Assembly (NCBI GenBank): GCA_019694395.1
Contig: JAIBCC010000019.1
Span: 1 to 64,000 of the forward strand
DNA length: 64,000 nt
Direction of reading: 5' to 3'
From: Pyrinomonadaceae bacterium
GTDB taxonomy: Bacteria > Acidobacteriota > Blastocatellia > Pyrinomonadales > Pyrinomonadaceae
The position numbers were made by a program, and so were the translations under genes. The notes under the pieces were generated by a model that worked only from the letters and a program-made list of their open reading frames with translations, did not search any database and had not been told where the DNA came from. Of this stretch, positions 1-8,443 are shown piece after piece. How positions within the stretch are numbered: position 1 is the stretch's first letter; the number at the start of each line of letters is the position of its first letter.

Positions 1-330
1 GAGCAAAAGCTCTTAAAATTTGACGGAATTTCTTCTCAGAAATTTTGGCACGGACAAATTGCTTGTATTTAACTGTCATCACTAGATTTAACTATTATAC
101 TTTAGTTCTTATCTAGTCTTGACCCAAGTTTTATTAATGGTGTTGCTAAAATTGCCCAAGATGACCTGGATAACCCGGAAGCCATCGAGTATTGGCAAAA
201 TAGAGGTTATTTTAGTCAAGGCACTTGGAATGCAATTTATGGTTTGTATAATTTGTGTAAATTTGCTGTCAGAGACAATAAAGATGTTTTTCTATGGGAA
301 GAAATAGATGATTCAAAATTGGGAAAATAA
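1..330 (+). pseudogene. Fragmentary or decayed gene, product unknown
   Basis: One reading frame from base 1 to the stop at 328-330 has natural-looking protein composition but is broken by TAA at 70-72 and TAG at 103-105. The first piece (24 codons) looks like the C-terminus of a protein entering from the left. The second piece (106-330, about 74 codons) is acidic and rich in aromatic residues (motifs EYWQNRGYF, GTWNAIYGLY) yet has no ATG, GTG or TTG start in frame. Its end overlaps the start of the next gene by 23 bases. Either a gene has decayed by point mutation, or the first piece is a real gene end and the second is a remnant. I do not recognise the family. Confidence 0.35.
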
Positions 331-1090
331 GGTTGTCTTTTTAACAGGCGCATCCAGCGGAATTGGTGAAGCTTTGGCAATTGCCTTAGCAGAAAAAGGC
401 GCAATTTTGGGATTATTAGCTAGACGTGAGGATTTACTCAAACAGCTTGCCGAAAAATGCGAACAAGCTGGCGGACAGGCTCGCGTATTGGCGTGTGATG
501 TGACTGATGAAAGAGGGGTTACAGAGTCAGTAAATAAATTTCAAAATGAATTTGGCAAAATTGATATTTTGATTTGTAATGCGGGAATTGGCGGTTCGGC
601 ACACGCTAAAAATTTAACCAACGAACTATTCCGAAAAGTTATTGATGTAAATTTAATGGGAGCGGTTTATGCCCTGACTGCTGTTTTACCAAAAATGATT
701 GAGCAAAACAGCGGTCAACTTGTCGCAATTTCGAGTTTGGCGGGAATTCGCGGTTTACCCATGTCTGCTTCTTATTCGGCAAGTAAGGGCGCGATGACCA
801 ATTTTTTTGAAAGTTTGCGCCTTGATTTACTTAAAACAAATATTTCAGTGACCATTATTCAGCCGGGTTTTATTTTAACGCCGCTTACCGCTGAAAGGAA
901 AAATAAACTTCCATTTTTGATGAAATTGGAAGATGCAATTCCGTTATTTATTAAAGCGATTGAAAAGAAAAAACGTTTTTCGGCATTTCCCTGGCAATTA
1001 GCCACAATTGTCCGGTTGGGAAGGCTTTTTCCGGGTTGGCTCTACGATAAAATTGCAGGAAATACAAATTATCGTGAGCAAAAAGAGTAA
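308..1090 (+). CDS. Short-chain dehydrogenase/reductase (SDR)
   Basis: Classical SDR of 260 residues with a Rossmann fold that should bind NAD(P)H. Visible motifs are the glycine-rich TGASSGIG at residues 13-20, NAG at 91-93, the active-site Asn at 114, Ser at 142-143 and YSASK with catalytic Tyr156 and Lys160. The C-terminal part (FPWQLATIVRLGRLFPGWLYDKI) resembles the membrane-associated tail of DltE/YqjQ-type SDRs, so a lipid or ketone substrate is possible, but the sequence does not settle it. ATG at 308 fits the SDR N-terminus; it overlaps the remnant upstream. It is followed after 74 bases by uppP. Confidence 0.85.
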   Translation: MIQNWENKVVFLTGASSGIGEALAIALAEKGAILGLLARREDLLKQLAEKCEQAGGQARVLACDVTDERGVTESVNKFQNEFGKIDILICNAGIGGSAHAKNLTNELFRKVIDVNLMGAVYALTAVLPKMIEQNSGQLVAISSLAGIRGLPMSASYSASKGAMTNFFESLRLDLLKTNISVTIIQPGFILTPLTAERKNKLPFLMKLEDAIPLFIKAIEKKKRFSAFPWQLATIVRLGRLFPGWLYDKIAGNTNYREQKE

Positions 1091-1164
1091 TCTGCTTTTG
1101 ACGAATCCTCACAAAAATAAGAAAATTCAGAAAGTTTTTTTCTAACCCTTCCTATTAAAAAAAT

Positions 1165-2055
1165 ATGGATTTAATACAAGCAATAATTCTTGGAATTGTT
1201 CAAGGTTTGACTGAATTTATTCCGATTAGTTCGACGGCGCATCTGGTTTTTGCCAGCCGTTTGACCAATGTCTATAACGGAAATCCGGAGCAAATTACTG
1301 CTACCATGGCTGTTATTCAGCTTGGCACTTTATTTGCGGCTTTTGTCTATTTTGCATTGGATATTTGGAGTATTTTGGGGGCTTTTGTTCGTGACCATTG
1401 GGCTTTATTGACCAGACGTCGCGGCTACACTTTTTCGGGAACCAATGGGGTTCGACCAATGTGGCTTTCAGAGGATGCCTGGTTAGGATGGTTAATTATT
1501 ATCGGTTCAATTCCAATTGGAACACTCGGACTAATTTTCAAAAAAGTAATTGAGGGACCGCAAACAAAAAACCTATGGGTAATTGCCACAATGATGGTTG
1601 TGATTGCGGTTGGTTTATTTTTTGCCGAAATCATTGGCAGCCAACGAAAAGAATTAAAAGATTTTGGTTTGTTTGATGCCTTAGCAGTTGGGTTTGCTCA
1701 GGTTTTGGCTTTAATCCCGGGTGCCAGCCGTTCAGGTTCAACCATTATGGGCGGACTTTTGGCGGGACAAAAACGTGAAGCGGCAGCTCGATTTTCTTTT
1801 CTTTTAATGATGCCTGCGATTACGGCGAGCGGTCTTTTGGAACTAAAAGAGGCAATGAACATTTTATCAAAAGATGATTTTGTTCCTTTGTTGGTCGGCA
1901 CAATTGTTTCAGCGATTATTGGTTATATCTCAATCTGGTTCTTGTTGGCATATTTACGAAAGCGTTCAACCGGAGTTTTTATTATTTACAGAATCATAGT
2001 TGGAATTACAATTTTAATTTTACTTTACACAAATTATATTTCAGCCCAAGTATAA
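1165..2055 (+). CDS. uppP: Undecaprenyl-diphosphatase UppP (BacA)
   Basis: Integral membrane enzyme that dephosphorylates undecaprenyl pyrophosphate to recycle the lipid carrier for peptidoglycan and polysaccharide synthesis; loss gives bacitracin sensitivity in other bacteria. The two catalytic signatures are present: QGLTE with PISSTAH at residues 13-26, and PGASRSGST at 185-193. Eight or so hydrophobic segments span the protein. Its 296 residues are within the usual range, with a somewhat longer loop around residues 75-105. ATG at 1165 begins directly with the conserved MDLIQAIILG start. There is a 51-base gap to recJ on the same strand. Confidence 0.95.
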   Translation: MDLIQAIILGIVQGLTEFIPISSTAHLVFASRLTNVYNGNPEQITATMAVIQLGTLFAAFVYFALDIWSILGAFVRDHWALLTRRRGYTFSGTNGVRPMWLSEDAWLGWLIIIGSIPIGTLGLIFKKVIEGPQTKNLWVIATMMVVIAVGLFFAEIIGSQRKELKDFGLFDALAVGFAQVLALIPGASRSGSTIMGGLLAGQKREAAARFSFLLMMPAITASGLLELKEAMNILSKDDFVPLLVGTIVSAIIGYISIWFLLAYLRKRSTGVFIIYRIIVGITILILLYTNYISAQV

Positions 2056-2106
2056 AACTTCATTTCATTTCTGGAAATTTTAATTAAATTCCTGTAAATT
2101 GTTGGA

Positions 2107-3816
2107 ATGAAACGGTGGAACATTCTCAAACATGACAGGAATCAAATAATACCCCTTGCCCAGAGTTTAAAAATTTCACCACTGATTGCTGCACTATTGA
2201 TTTCAAGGGGTTACCAAACTGAAGAAAAAGCCGCAAAATTTCTTAAACCCACCATTGAAGATTTAAACGAACCCAATCTTTTAAAAGACCTGCAAAAATC
2301 TGTCAAACGAATTTTCAAAGCCATCGAAAATCAGGAGAAAATCCTGATTTGGGGCGATTATGATGTGGATGGAACAACCGGAACAGTTGTTTTACGAAAG
2401 GCTTTGGAAATTCTAGGGGCAAAGACCGGTTTTCACGTTCCGCATCGATTTACCGAAGGCTATGGAATCAATATCGAAAAGCTAAGTGAAGCAAAAGAGA
2501 AAGGTTACACGCTGGTAATCAGCGTAGATACCGGCGCGAGGGCTTTTGAACCCGCGATTTGGGCAAAAGAAAACGGGATTGATTTAATCATTACCGATCA
2601 CCATTTATCGGATGAATCTCTGGGAAACCCGGATTCCTTTGCAGTAATTAATCCAAATCAAATCGGGTGTGAATATCCGGATAAAAACTTGGCGGGAGTT
2701 GGAGTTGCCTTCAAACTTGCACACGCCCTTTTACGCGAAAAAGGACGCGAAAATTTGGTCGAAGGATTTTTGAAAGTTGTGGCAATAGGAACCGTTGCGG
2801 ATATTATGAATCTTTCGGGCGAAAACCGCGCTATCGTTTCATTAGGTTTGCGTGATTTACCAAAAGCCAAAAATTATGGATTACGGGCATTAATGGAAGT
2901 TGCCGATTGCAATTCCGAAATGACCAGTATGGACATTGGTTTTCGGATCGCTCCGCGCATCAACGCTGCCGGAAGAATGGATGTTGCCCGTCAAGTAGTC
3001 GAATTATTCGAGGCAAAAACTTTTGAGGAAGCTCGCGAATTTGCCGGAATTTTAGACAGCCGCAATCGTGAAAGGCAAACCATGCAAAAGCAAATTACCG
3101 AACTTGCCTTGCAGGAATATTTGGACAATGGGGGCAGTAAAAATCAATCTCACGTTGCTGTTGTGGCTGGGACCGGATGGCATCGAGGCGTAATTGGACT
3201 GGCAGCATCGAAAATTACGGATAAAATTTATCGTCCAAGTTTAGTGATCTCAATCGAAGACGGAATCGGTCACGGTTCTGCCCGAAGCATCGCTAATTAT
3301 CATCTGCTCAATGGTTTAGAGTCTTGCAGCGAACTCTTTGAAAAGTTTGGGGGACACGCAGCTGCTTGCGGTTTTACAATCAAAGAAGAAAAAATTGACG
3401 AATTACGAACAAAAATAAATCAACACGCTGCACAACATTTAACCAAAGAGGATTTAACCCCGGAGATCAGAATTGATGCCTCAGTTACTTCACAAACTCT
3501 TGATTTGCAGTTAGTTCAGGAACTTAAACAACTTGAACCGTTTGGTCAGGGCAATCCGAAACCAAAGTTTTTAACCAAGGATTTATTTTTGGTTGATGAA
3601 CCTTATGTGATGAAGGATAAACATCTCAAATTCAAACTCAAAGACAAACAAGGTAAACAATTTGAAGCGGTTTGGTGGGATGGAGTGGAAAAATCTTTAG
3701 AGCAAACTCTCAAGCGTAATTCCTGCATCGAATTAGTTTATTCCCCCGAATTGAATTCCTGGAACGGAAATACCAGATTGCAATTGGTGGTTGAGGATTT
3801 AAGGGTCTCAGGTTAA
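2107..3816 (+). CDS. recJ: Single-stranded-DNA-specific exonuclease RecJ
   Basis: 5'-3' exonuclease on single-stranded DNA acting in recombination, mismatch and base-excision repair. The DHH phosphoesterase core is clear: GDYDVDGTTG near residues 83-92, DTG at 141-143, DHH at 164-166, and the DHHA1 motif GGHAAACG near 415-422. The C-terminal OB-like domain (EPFGQGNPKPKF) is also present. At 569 residues it has the normal length. ATG at 2107 follows the uppP stop by 51 bases, so the two could be co-transcribed, although they are functionally unrelated. Confidence 0.95.
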   Translation: MKRWNILKHDRNQIIPLAQSLKISPLIAALLISRGYQTEEKAAKFLKPTIEDLNEPNLLKDLQKSVKRIFKAIENQEKILIWGDYDVDGTTGTVVLRKALEILGAKTGFHVPHRFTEGYGINIEKLSEAKEKGYTLVISVDTGARAFEPAIWAKENGIDLIITDHHLSDESLGNPDSFAVINPNQIGCEYPDKNLAGVGVAFKLAHALLREKGRENLVEGFLKVVAIGTVADIMNLSGENRAIVSLGLRDLPKAKNYGLRALMEVADCNSEMTSMDIGFRIAPRINAAGRMDVARQVVELFEAKTFEEAREFAGILDSRNRERQTMQKQITELALQEYLDNGGSKNQSHVAVVAGTGWHRGVIGLAASKITDKIYRPSLVISIEDGIGHGSARSIANYHLLNGLESCSELFEKFGGHAAACGFTIKEEKIDELRTKINQHAAQHLTKEDLTPEIRIDASVTSQTLDLQLVQELKQLEPFGQGNPKPKFLTKDLFLVDEPYVMKDKHLKFKLKDKQGKQFEAVWWDGVEKSLEQTLKRNSCIELVYSPELNSWNGNTRLQLVVEDLRVSG

Positions 3817-3872
3817 TTGAAGAAATTAGTTTCAAATATTTAAAGCTTAAGTGTTACAATCAAATCAGCAAA

Positions 3873-6755
3873 ATGTCAGAAAATATTGCCCGAAAACCAA
3901 CAAATCCTTTTGATTATCGTGCTAATTTACCAAAAATAATTGGCGGGTTTGCCATTTTGGGTTTGATTGTCTCTTTGATCTGGCTCGGAATTTCATTTGT
4001 CCGAAAGGATAACAAATTTGTTTTGAAGAATGGTGTTATCGAGTTATCAAAAGATGTTGAAGGTGTCATAAACGGTTACGAAAGACGTGAAACCCAAGGG
4101 GAAATTACTAAATTTTACATTAAGGCAGATAAGGCTACGACCTATTCAGATAAACATCAGGAACTTGATAATGTTTATATCGAGGTCTATGACGAAACGG
4201 GACAAAAGTTTGACAAAATTACCTCAAACCAAGCCATCTATGTTCCGGACAAAAATGATTCAAAACTTTTTGATGCAAGATTTACGGGAAATGTAATAAT
4301 AAACAGTCGTGACGGTGCCCAATTAAAAACAGAACTGATAACCTATAATCGTGAAAACGATACGGCAGAAAGTCCAGAAGCTACAGAATTTGAACGTGAT
4401 AATGTAAAGGGTAAATCAACCGGAGCCGTTTTCAAAATAAAAAACAAACAGGTTGAATTGCTCAAGGATGTCGAAATTACCGCCAATGCTGATCCGGAGT
4501 TGGAAAAAGATGAAGTAGCCAAAGCAAATTTACAAAGTGCAAAAATTGTTGCCAATTATGCAATGGTCCAGGAAACAACGCCTGAGGGGAGACCCGTTGA
4601 GCAGAAGATCAACGCAAAACAAAACGTAATTATTAATTTAGTTCCTTTAGGAAATCAAGGAAATTTCAAACAACCAACTGATATTAAAGCAAATGAAGCT
4701 GAAGCTTTTTTAGTTGATAAACGTATAAAAAGGATAGATTTAACTGGAAAAACGGAAATTTATGCCAAACCATTTGGCGGAAACCCCGAATATACCAAAA
4801 TAAATGCCGATAAATCTTCTTTGGAATTTGAACAGGAATTAAAAAACGCAACCGCTAACGGTAATGTTTATATCGAAACAAATAAAAATGGCAAACCTAC
4901 CAAAATTCGTTCACAAAATGCCGTGTTTGACAAACCAACTGACAAATTTGATTTACGGGATAATGTAGAAATTGTAACGGTTGAGGATAATCAACCAACT
5001 ACAATTCATTCAGCTACAGCAGTTTATGAGCAAACAAATGGCAAAATTGCGCTCAGCGGCGGAGCAGATATTACCCAAGGCGGTAATTTTGTAAAAGGCG
5101 ATAATATTAATGCACAGCTTTACCCTACCAAAAAACTGCAAACAGCAATAGTTATCGGTAATGCTTATTTAAAACAGGTAACGCCCGAAAAAACTACGGA
5201 AATTACGGGAAATGAATTAAATGCCAATTTCAATAATGCTGACAAAATTCAAAATGCAGTGGCAAAAGGAAACGCATATTTGAAACAAACAACCGCTGAT
5301 CAAATTTCTGAGGTTCGCGGAAGCGAAATGAATGCCGGGTTTGATTCCAACGGGATAATTCAAAATGCGAACACCATTGGTCAAAGTAGCGTGGTTTTGG
5401 TTCCAAAAGAGTCAAAGGATTATTCAGTTGCTACACTGTCTGCGCCGAATGCAATTCGGGTAACTTACCTCAATGGGATTTTGAATCAAACCCAAACTGA
5501 GGGGCGAACAACAGTCAAACTTGATGCGCCTTCAAACCGCCCAAATGCATCTAATAAAAAACTTACGGCTAATTCTGTAAAAACTTACCTGAATGGAAAT
5601 GGAAAAGATTTAAGTAAAGTTGAAGCAGTTGGTGACGCTGAATTATATGTTGAGCCATTAAATGCTGCTCCCAATAATTATAAAACAACTATCAATGCCG
5701 CCCGTTTTGATTGTGATTTTTACGAAATAGGAAATGTGGCTAAAAATTGTGTTGCCTCAACCAAAACCCAAGTAGTCCGAGTTCCAACCTTAGCTCGTGA
5801 AAATCGTGGTGTCCAAAAAATCTTGGCAGATAAACTCAACGCCAATTTTAGTCAGGAAACTCAGGATATACAACAATTTGACGCAGTTGGAAATGCAAAA
5901 TTTAATGAACTTGACCGTAATGGTCTGGCTAATCAAATGAATTATTCGGCAAACGATGAGGTTGTTCGTTTACGCGGAGGAGAGCCAACCGTTTTCGATT
6001 CACGCGCTCGCGCTAAAGCCGTTGAAATTGATTGGGATACCAAAAATCAAAAATCCTTTTTACGGGGAAAAGTTTCGACGACATATTACAGCCAAAAACA
6101 AACCAATGGCGCAACTCCTTTCAGCAAAACAAATTCACCAGTTTATGTAACTGCTGATAACGCACAGTTTGACCACCAGAGAGAAATCGGAATTTATACC
6201 AACAATGCTCGCGCATGGCAAGAAAATAATTACGTCCGGGCTGATGAACTCGTTTTGTATCATAAAGAAAACCGTTTTGAAGGAGCCGGAAAAGTTCAAA
6301 GTTTACTTTACAACGTTCAGCGAAAAGAAAACGGCAAAGCTGCTAAACAACCGGTTTTTGCCTCTTCGGAAAAAATTGCCTACAGCGACACTGACAAACA
6401 TTTACGTTATGAAAATAAAGTTGATATAAGGCAGGGAACTGATCGGATTTTAAGTGGGATTGCAGATATTTATTTAGATGCGAATAATGAAGTTAAGCAA
6501 ACAATTGTTGAAAATGATGTCACAATTACTCAACCTAACCGTCGGGCGCGTGGAACCTGGGCGCAATATACGTCTGCGGATGAAGTAGTTATTTTGCGAG
6601 GAAATCCGGCAAATGTTGAGGATTTTCAACAAGGGAATACGCAGGGCAGTCAATTAACTTTTGCAATGCGGGAAAATCGAGTGGTGAACGAAGGCTCAAC
6701 CAAAGAAGCTGGTTCAGGCAGAACTCGAACTGTGTATAAGGTTAAGAATCAATAA
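3873..6755 (+). CDS. LptC-LptA type LPS transport protein with many OstA repeats
   Basis: Periplasmic component of the LPS export bridge, anchored by one N-terminal transmembrane helix at about residues 20-42 (GGFAILGLIVSLIWLGISFV). An LptC-like beta-jellyroll follows, then a long chain of OstA/LptA-like strands up to residue 960, several times the length of separate LptC or LptA (about 190 residues each). Two tandem units at about residues 427-461 and 462-498 share the pattern GNAYLKQ-T-x-ITGNEL/VRGSEM. The C-terminus (RTRTVYKVKN) looks like a normal LptA end. It lies in the lpt-rpoN block, three bases before the next gene, with lptB further on. A separate lptA is absent here, so this protein may form the whole periplasmic bridge; that is inference. 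Confidence 0.85.
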   Translation: MSENIARKPTNPFDYRANLPKIIGGFAILGLIVSLIWLGISFVRKDNKFVLKNGVIELSKDVEGVINGYERRETQGEITKFYIKADKATTYSDKHQELDNVYIEVYDETGQKFDKITSNQAIYVPDKNDSKLFDARFTGNVIINSRDGAQLKTELITYNRENDTAESPEATEFERDNVKGKSTGAVFKIKNKQVELLKDVEITANADPELEKDEVAKANLQSAKIVANYAMVQETTPEGRPVEQKINAKQNVIINLVPLGNQGNFKQPTDIKANEAEAFLVDKRIKRIDLTGKTEIYAKPFGGNPEYTKINADKSSLEFEQELKNATANGNVYIETNKNGKPTKIRSQNAVFDKPTDKFDLRDNVEIVTVEDNQPTTIHSATAVYEQTNGKIALSGGADITQGGNFVKGDNINAQLYPTKKLQTAIVIGNAYLKQVTPEKTTEITGNELNANFNNADKIQNAVAKGNAYLKQTTADQISEVRGSEMNAGFDSNGIIQNANTIGQSSVVLVPKESKDYSVATLSAPNAIRVTYLNGILNQTQTEGRTTVKLDAPSNRPNASNKKLTANSVKTYLNGNGKDLSKVEAVGDAELYVEPLNAAPNNYKTTINAARFDCDFYEIGNVAKNCVASTKTQVVRVPTLARENRGVQKILADKLNANFSQETQDIQQFDAVGNAKFNELDRNGLANQMNYSANDEVVRLRGGEPTVFDSRARAKAVEIDWDTKNQKSFLRGKVSTTYYSQKQTNGATPFSKTNSPVYVTADNAQFDHQREIGIYTNNARAWQENNYVRADELVLYHKENRFEGAGKVQSLLYNVQRKENGKAAKQPVFASSEKIAYSDTDKHLRYENKVDIRQGTDRILSGIADIYLDANNEVKQTIVENDVTITQPNRRARGTWAQYTSADEVVILRGNPANVEDFQQGNTQGSQLTFAMRENRVVNEGSTKEAGSGRTRTVYKVKNQ

Positions 6756-6758
6756 GTT

Positions 6759-7430
6759 ATGATTTCAAATATCATAGCCAAAGTTTTGCTTGTTTTATTC
6801 CTTTTTGCTTCCCCTTTTTTATTGATCGGTTTTGGCAGCGAATTTTGGAAAATTATTTTAGCTCAAACGATCCGTTCACCAAAAGTTTTATATTTTCTGC
6901 TTGGGATTTGTTTGTTTTTTCCGATTCTATTTATTTGTAAAAGATATTTAGAAAGCCTTTGGCAATATCTGACCACTCTGGAGCACGAATGCACGCACGC
7001 TTTGGTGGGACTTTTATTTGGCAAAATTCCGGTTGGGATGCGTATTTCGGCTTGGGAGGGCGGAGAAGTTAAACTTCGCGGCGGAACCAATCTTTGGATC
7101 TCACTTGCTCCGTATTTTTTACCCACACTTTCATTTTTTGTTTTGTTAGTAGGTTGGGTTTTTGGCTTGACCGAATTCAAATATTTTTATTCAGTAATGG
7201 GATGGACGGTTGCTTTTCATTTGGTAACTAATTGGCAAGAAACAAGTTTCCGTCAAACCGATTTACAAAAAGCCGGGTATCTGACAAGTATTTTAGTTTT
7301 GCCAATTGCAAATTTGTTAACCTACGGAGCAATTTTGAGCTTTGTTTTTGGCGGAATTAAAACATTTTCTGTTTTTTGGATTGAGGGATTAAAAAATTCT
7401 TGGGCAACTATTTTCCAATATATTACATAA
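6759..7430 (+). CDS. M50-like membrane zinc metalloprotease candidate
   Basis: A 223-residue hydrophobic protein with about five membrane segments. H-E-C-T-H at residues 76-80 gives a HExxH zinc motif placed at the start of a membrane helix (LEHECTHALVGLLFG), followed by a glycine-rich strand (WEGGEVKLRGG) and a later TDLQKAG segment that could supply the third ligand. This arrangement resembles M50B-like peptidases. The ATG lies three bases after the lptCA-type gene stop and 66 bases before lptB, so it is very likely translated with the LPS transport genes. The substrate is unknown; processing or quality control of an envelope protein is an inference. Confidence 0.6.
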   Translation: MISNIIAKVLLVLFLFASPFLLIGFGSEFWKIILAQTIRSPKVLYFLLGICLFFPILFICKRYLESLWQYLTTLEHECTHALVGLLFGKIPVGMRISAWEGGEVKLRGGTNLWISLAPYFLPTLSFFVLLVGWVFGLTEFKYFYSVMGWTVAFHLVTNWQETSFRQTDLQKAGYLTSILVLPIANLLTYGAILSFVFGGIKTFSVFWIEGLKNSWATIFQYIT

Positions 7431-7496
7431 AATTCATTTTAGAAAAATTGAAAATTAAACCTGACAATTGTTTAAGAAAACAATAAAATTATTTAA

Positions 7497-8276
7497 ATGG
7501 CGGATTCATTTGCAGAAACAATTACAAAAAACGGGGCGGGCGAGATTGGTTTACAAAATGCCTTGGTAGCATCGCATTTGCAAAAAACATATGGTCGCAG
7601 AATTGTTGTGAATGATGTCAGCTTATCCGTTAATTCGGGCGAAGTAGTTGGGCTGCTTGGAGCAAACGGGGCTGGAAAAACTACAACTTTTTATATGATG
7701 ACGGGGTTGGAAAGGTCGGAAAAAGGTAATATTTTTCTTCACGGTCAGGATGTAACAAAACTTCCAATGTATCTTCGGGCAAGACTTGGGCTTGGATATT
7801 TGCCTCAGGAAGAGTCCATTTTCCGAAAACTTTCAGCTGAGCAAAATATTTTAGCCGTTTTAGAAACAATGAATTTAAATCGATCAGAAAGGTTTGAAAG
7901 ACTGGAAGAACTGTTGAAGGAGTTTGGAGTTTCTCATGTCAGGCAAACCAGAGGCGATGCGCTTTCCGGTGGTGAACGCCGAAGAGTGGAAATCGCCAGA
8001 TGTTTGGCTACTCAGCCAAAGTTCATTTTACTAGATGAGCCATTTGCAGGAATTGATCCGATAGCAATTGATGATATTCGTGAAATTATTTTATATTTGA
8101 GAAATCAAAAAATTGGAATTTTGATTACTGACCACAATGTCCGAGAAACCTTGGGAATTACAGACCGCGCCTACATCATGGCAGAAGGAAAAATATTGAA
8201 AACGGGGAAACCTCAGGAACTCGTTGAAGATACGGAAGTTAGGCGGCTTTATTTAGGTGAACGTTTCAGACTCTAA
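7497..8276 (+). CDS. lptB: LPS export ABC transporter ATP-binding protein LptB
   Basis: Cytoplasmic ATPase that powers LPS extraction from the inner membrane with LptF/LptG. It has Walker A GANGAGKT at residues 55-62, the signature LSGGE near 156-160 followed by [10 protein letters not shown], Walker [14 protein letters not shown], and the H-loop TDHNVRETL typical of LptB. At 259 residues it has about 24 extra residues before the ABC fold. Another start inside that extension cannot be excluded. It precedes rpoN, the order known from Proteobacteria (lptC-lptA-lptB-rpoN). Confidence 0.95.
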   Translation: MADSFAETITKNGAGEIGLQNALVASHLQKTYGRRIVVNDVSLSVNSGEVVGLLGANGAGKTTTFYMMTGLERSEKGNIFLHGQDVTKLPMYLRARLGLGYLPQEESIFRKLSAEQNILAVLETMNLNRSERFERLEELLKEFGVSHVRQTRGDALSGGERRRVEIARCLATQPKFILLDEPFAGIDPIAIDDIREIILYLRNQKIGILITDHNVRETLGITDRAYIMAEGKILKTGKPQELVEDTEVRRLYLGERFRL

Positions 8277-8329
8277 ACCTTCATTATACTACACATTTCA
8301 AATTTTCAAAACCTGACGCAACTTTTATG

Positions 8330-8387
8330 CCGAAACGGAAAAAAAAGTTTCGGAAATCTTCCAATTTGCTTTCAAAAAAGTTATAAT
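8330..8387 (+). promoter_or_regulatory. Hairpin plus TATAAT box upstream of rpoN
   Basis: In the 167-base gap between lptB and rpoN, CCGAAAC (8330-8336) and GTTTCGG (8347-8353) form a seven-base-pair stem with an A-rich loop; no strong T-tract follows. A perfect TATAAT is at 8382-8387, 57 bases before the rpoN ATG, but I see no good -35 at the proper distance. It may be an attenuator and weak promoter separating the lpt genes from rpoN. Confidence 0.3.
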
Positions 8388-8443
8388 TTTATCAGTTAGA
8401 AGTTGTTGGAAATTTAGCAAATTCCAAGGTTTCGTTCTTATTT

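Noticed and set aside
46-60. Sigma-54-like TGGCACG...TTGC near the window start
   Set aside because: The spacer between the two boxes is two bases too long for sigma-54 and it lies within a protein-like frame.
119-307. 62-codon frame with TTG start before the SDR
   Set aside because: Composition is unnatural and the alternative frame over the same bases looks far more like protein.
1323-1337. Good sigma-54 promoter match (TGGCACT-N4-TTGC)
   Set aside because: It lies inside the uppP coding region, in a conserved membrane helix, with no gene start downstream at a sensible distance; likely chance.
6863-7180. Minus-strand 105-codon frame opposite the M50-like gene
   Set aside because: Shadow of the plus-strand coding sequence; no ribosome site and poor composition.
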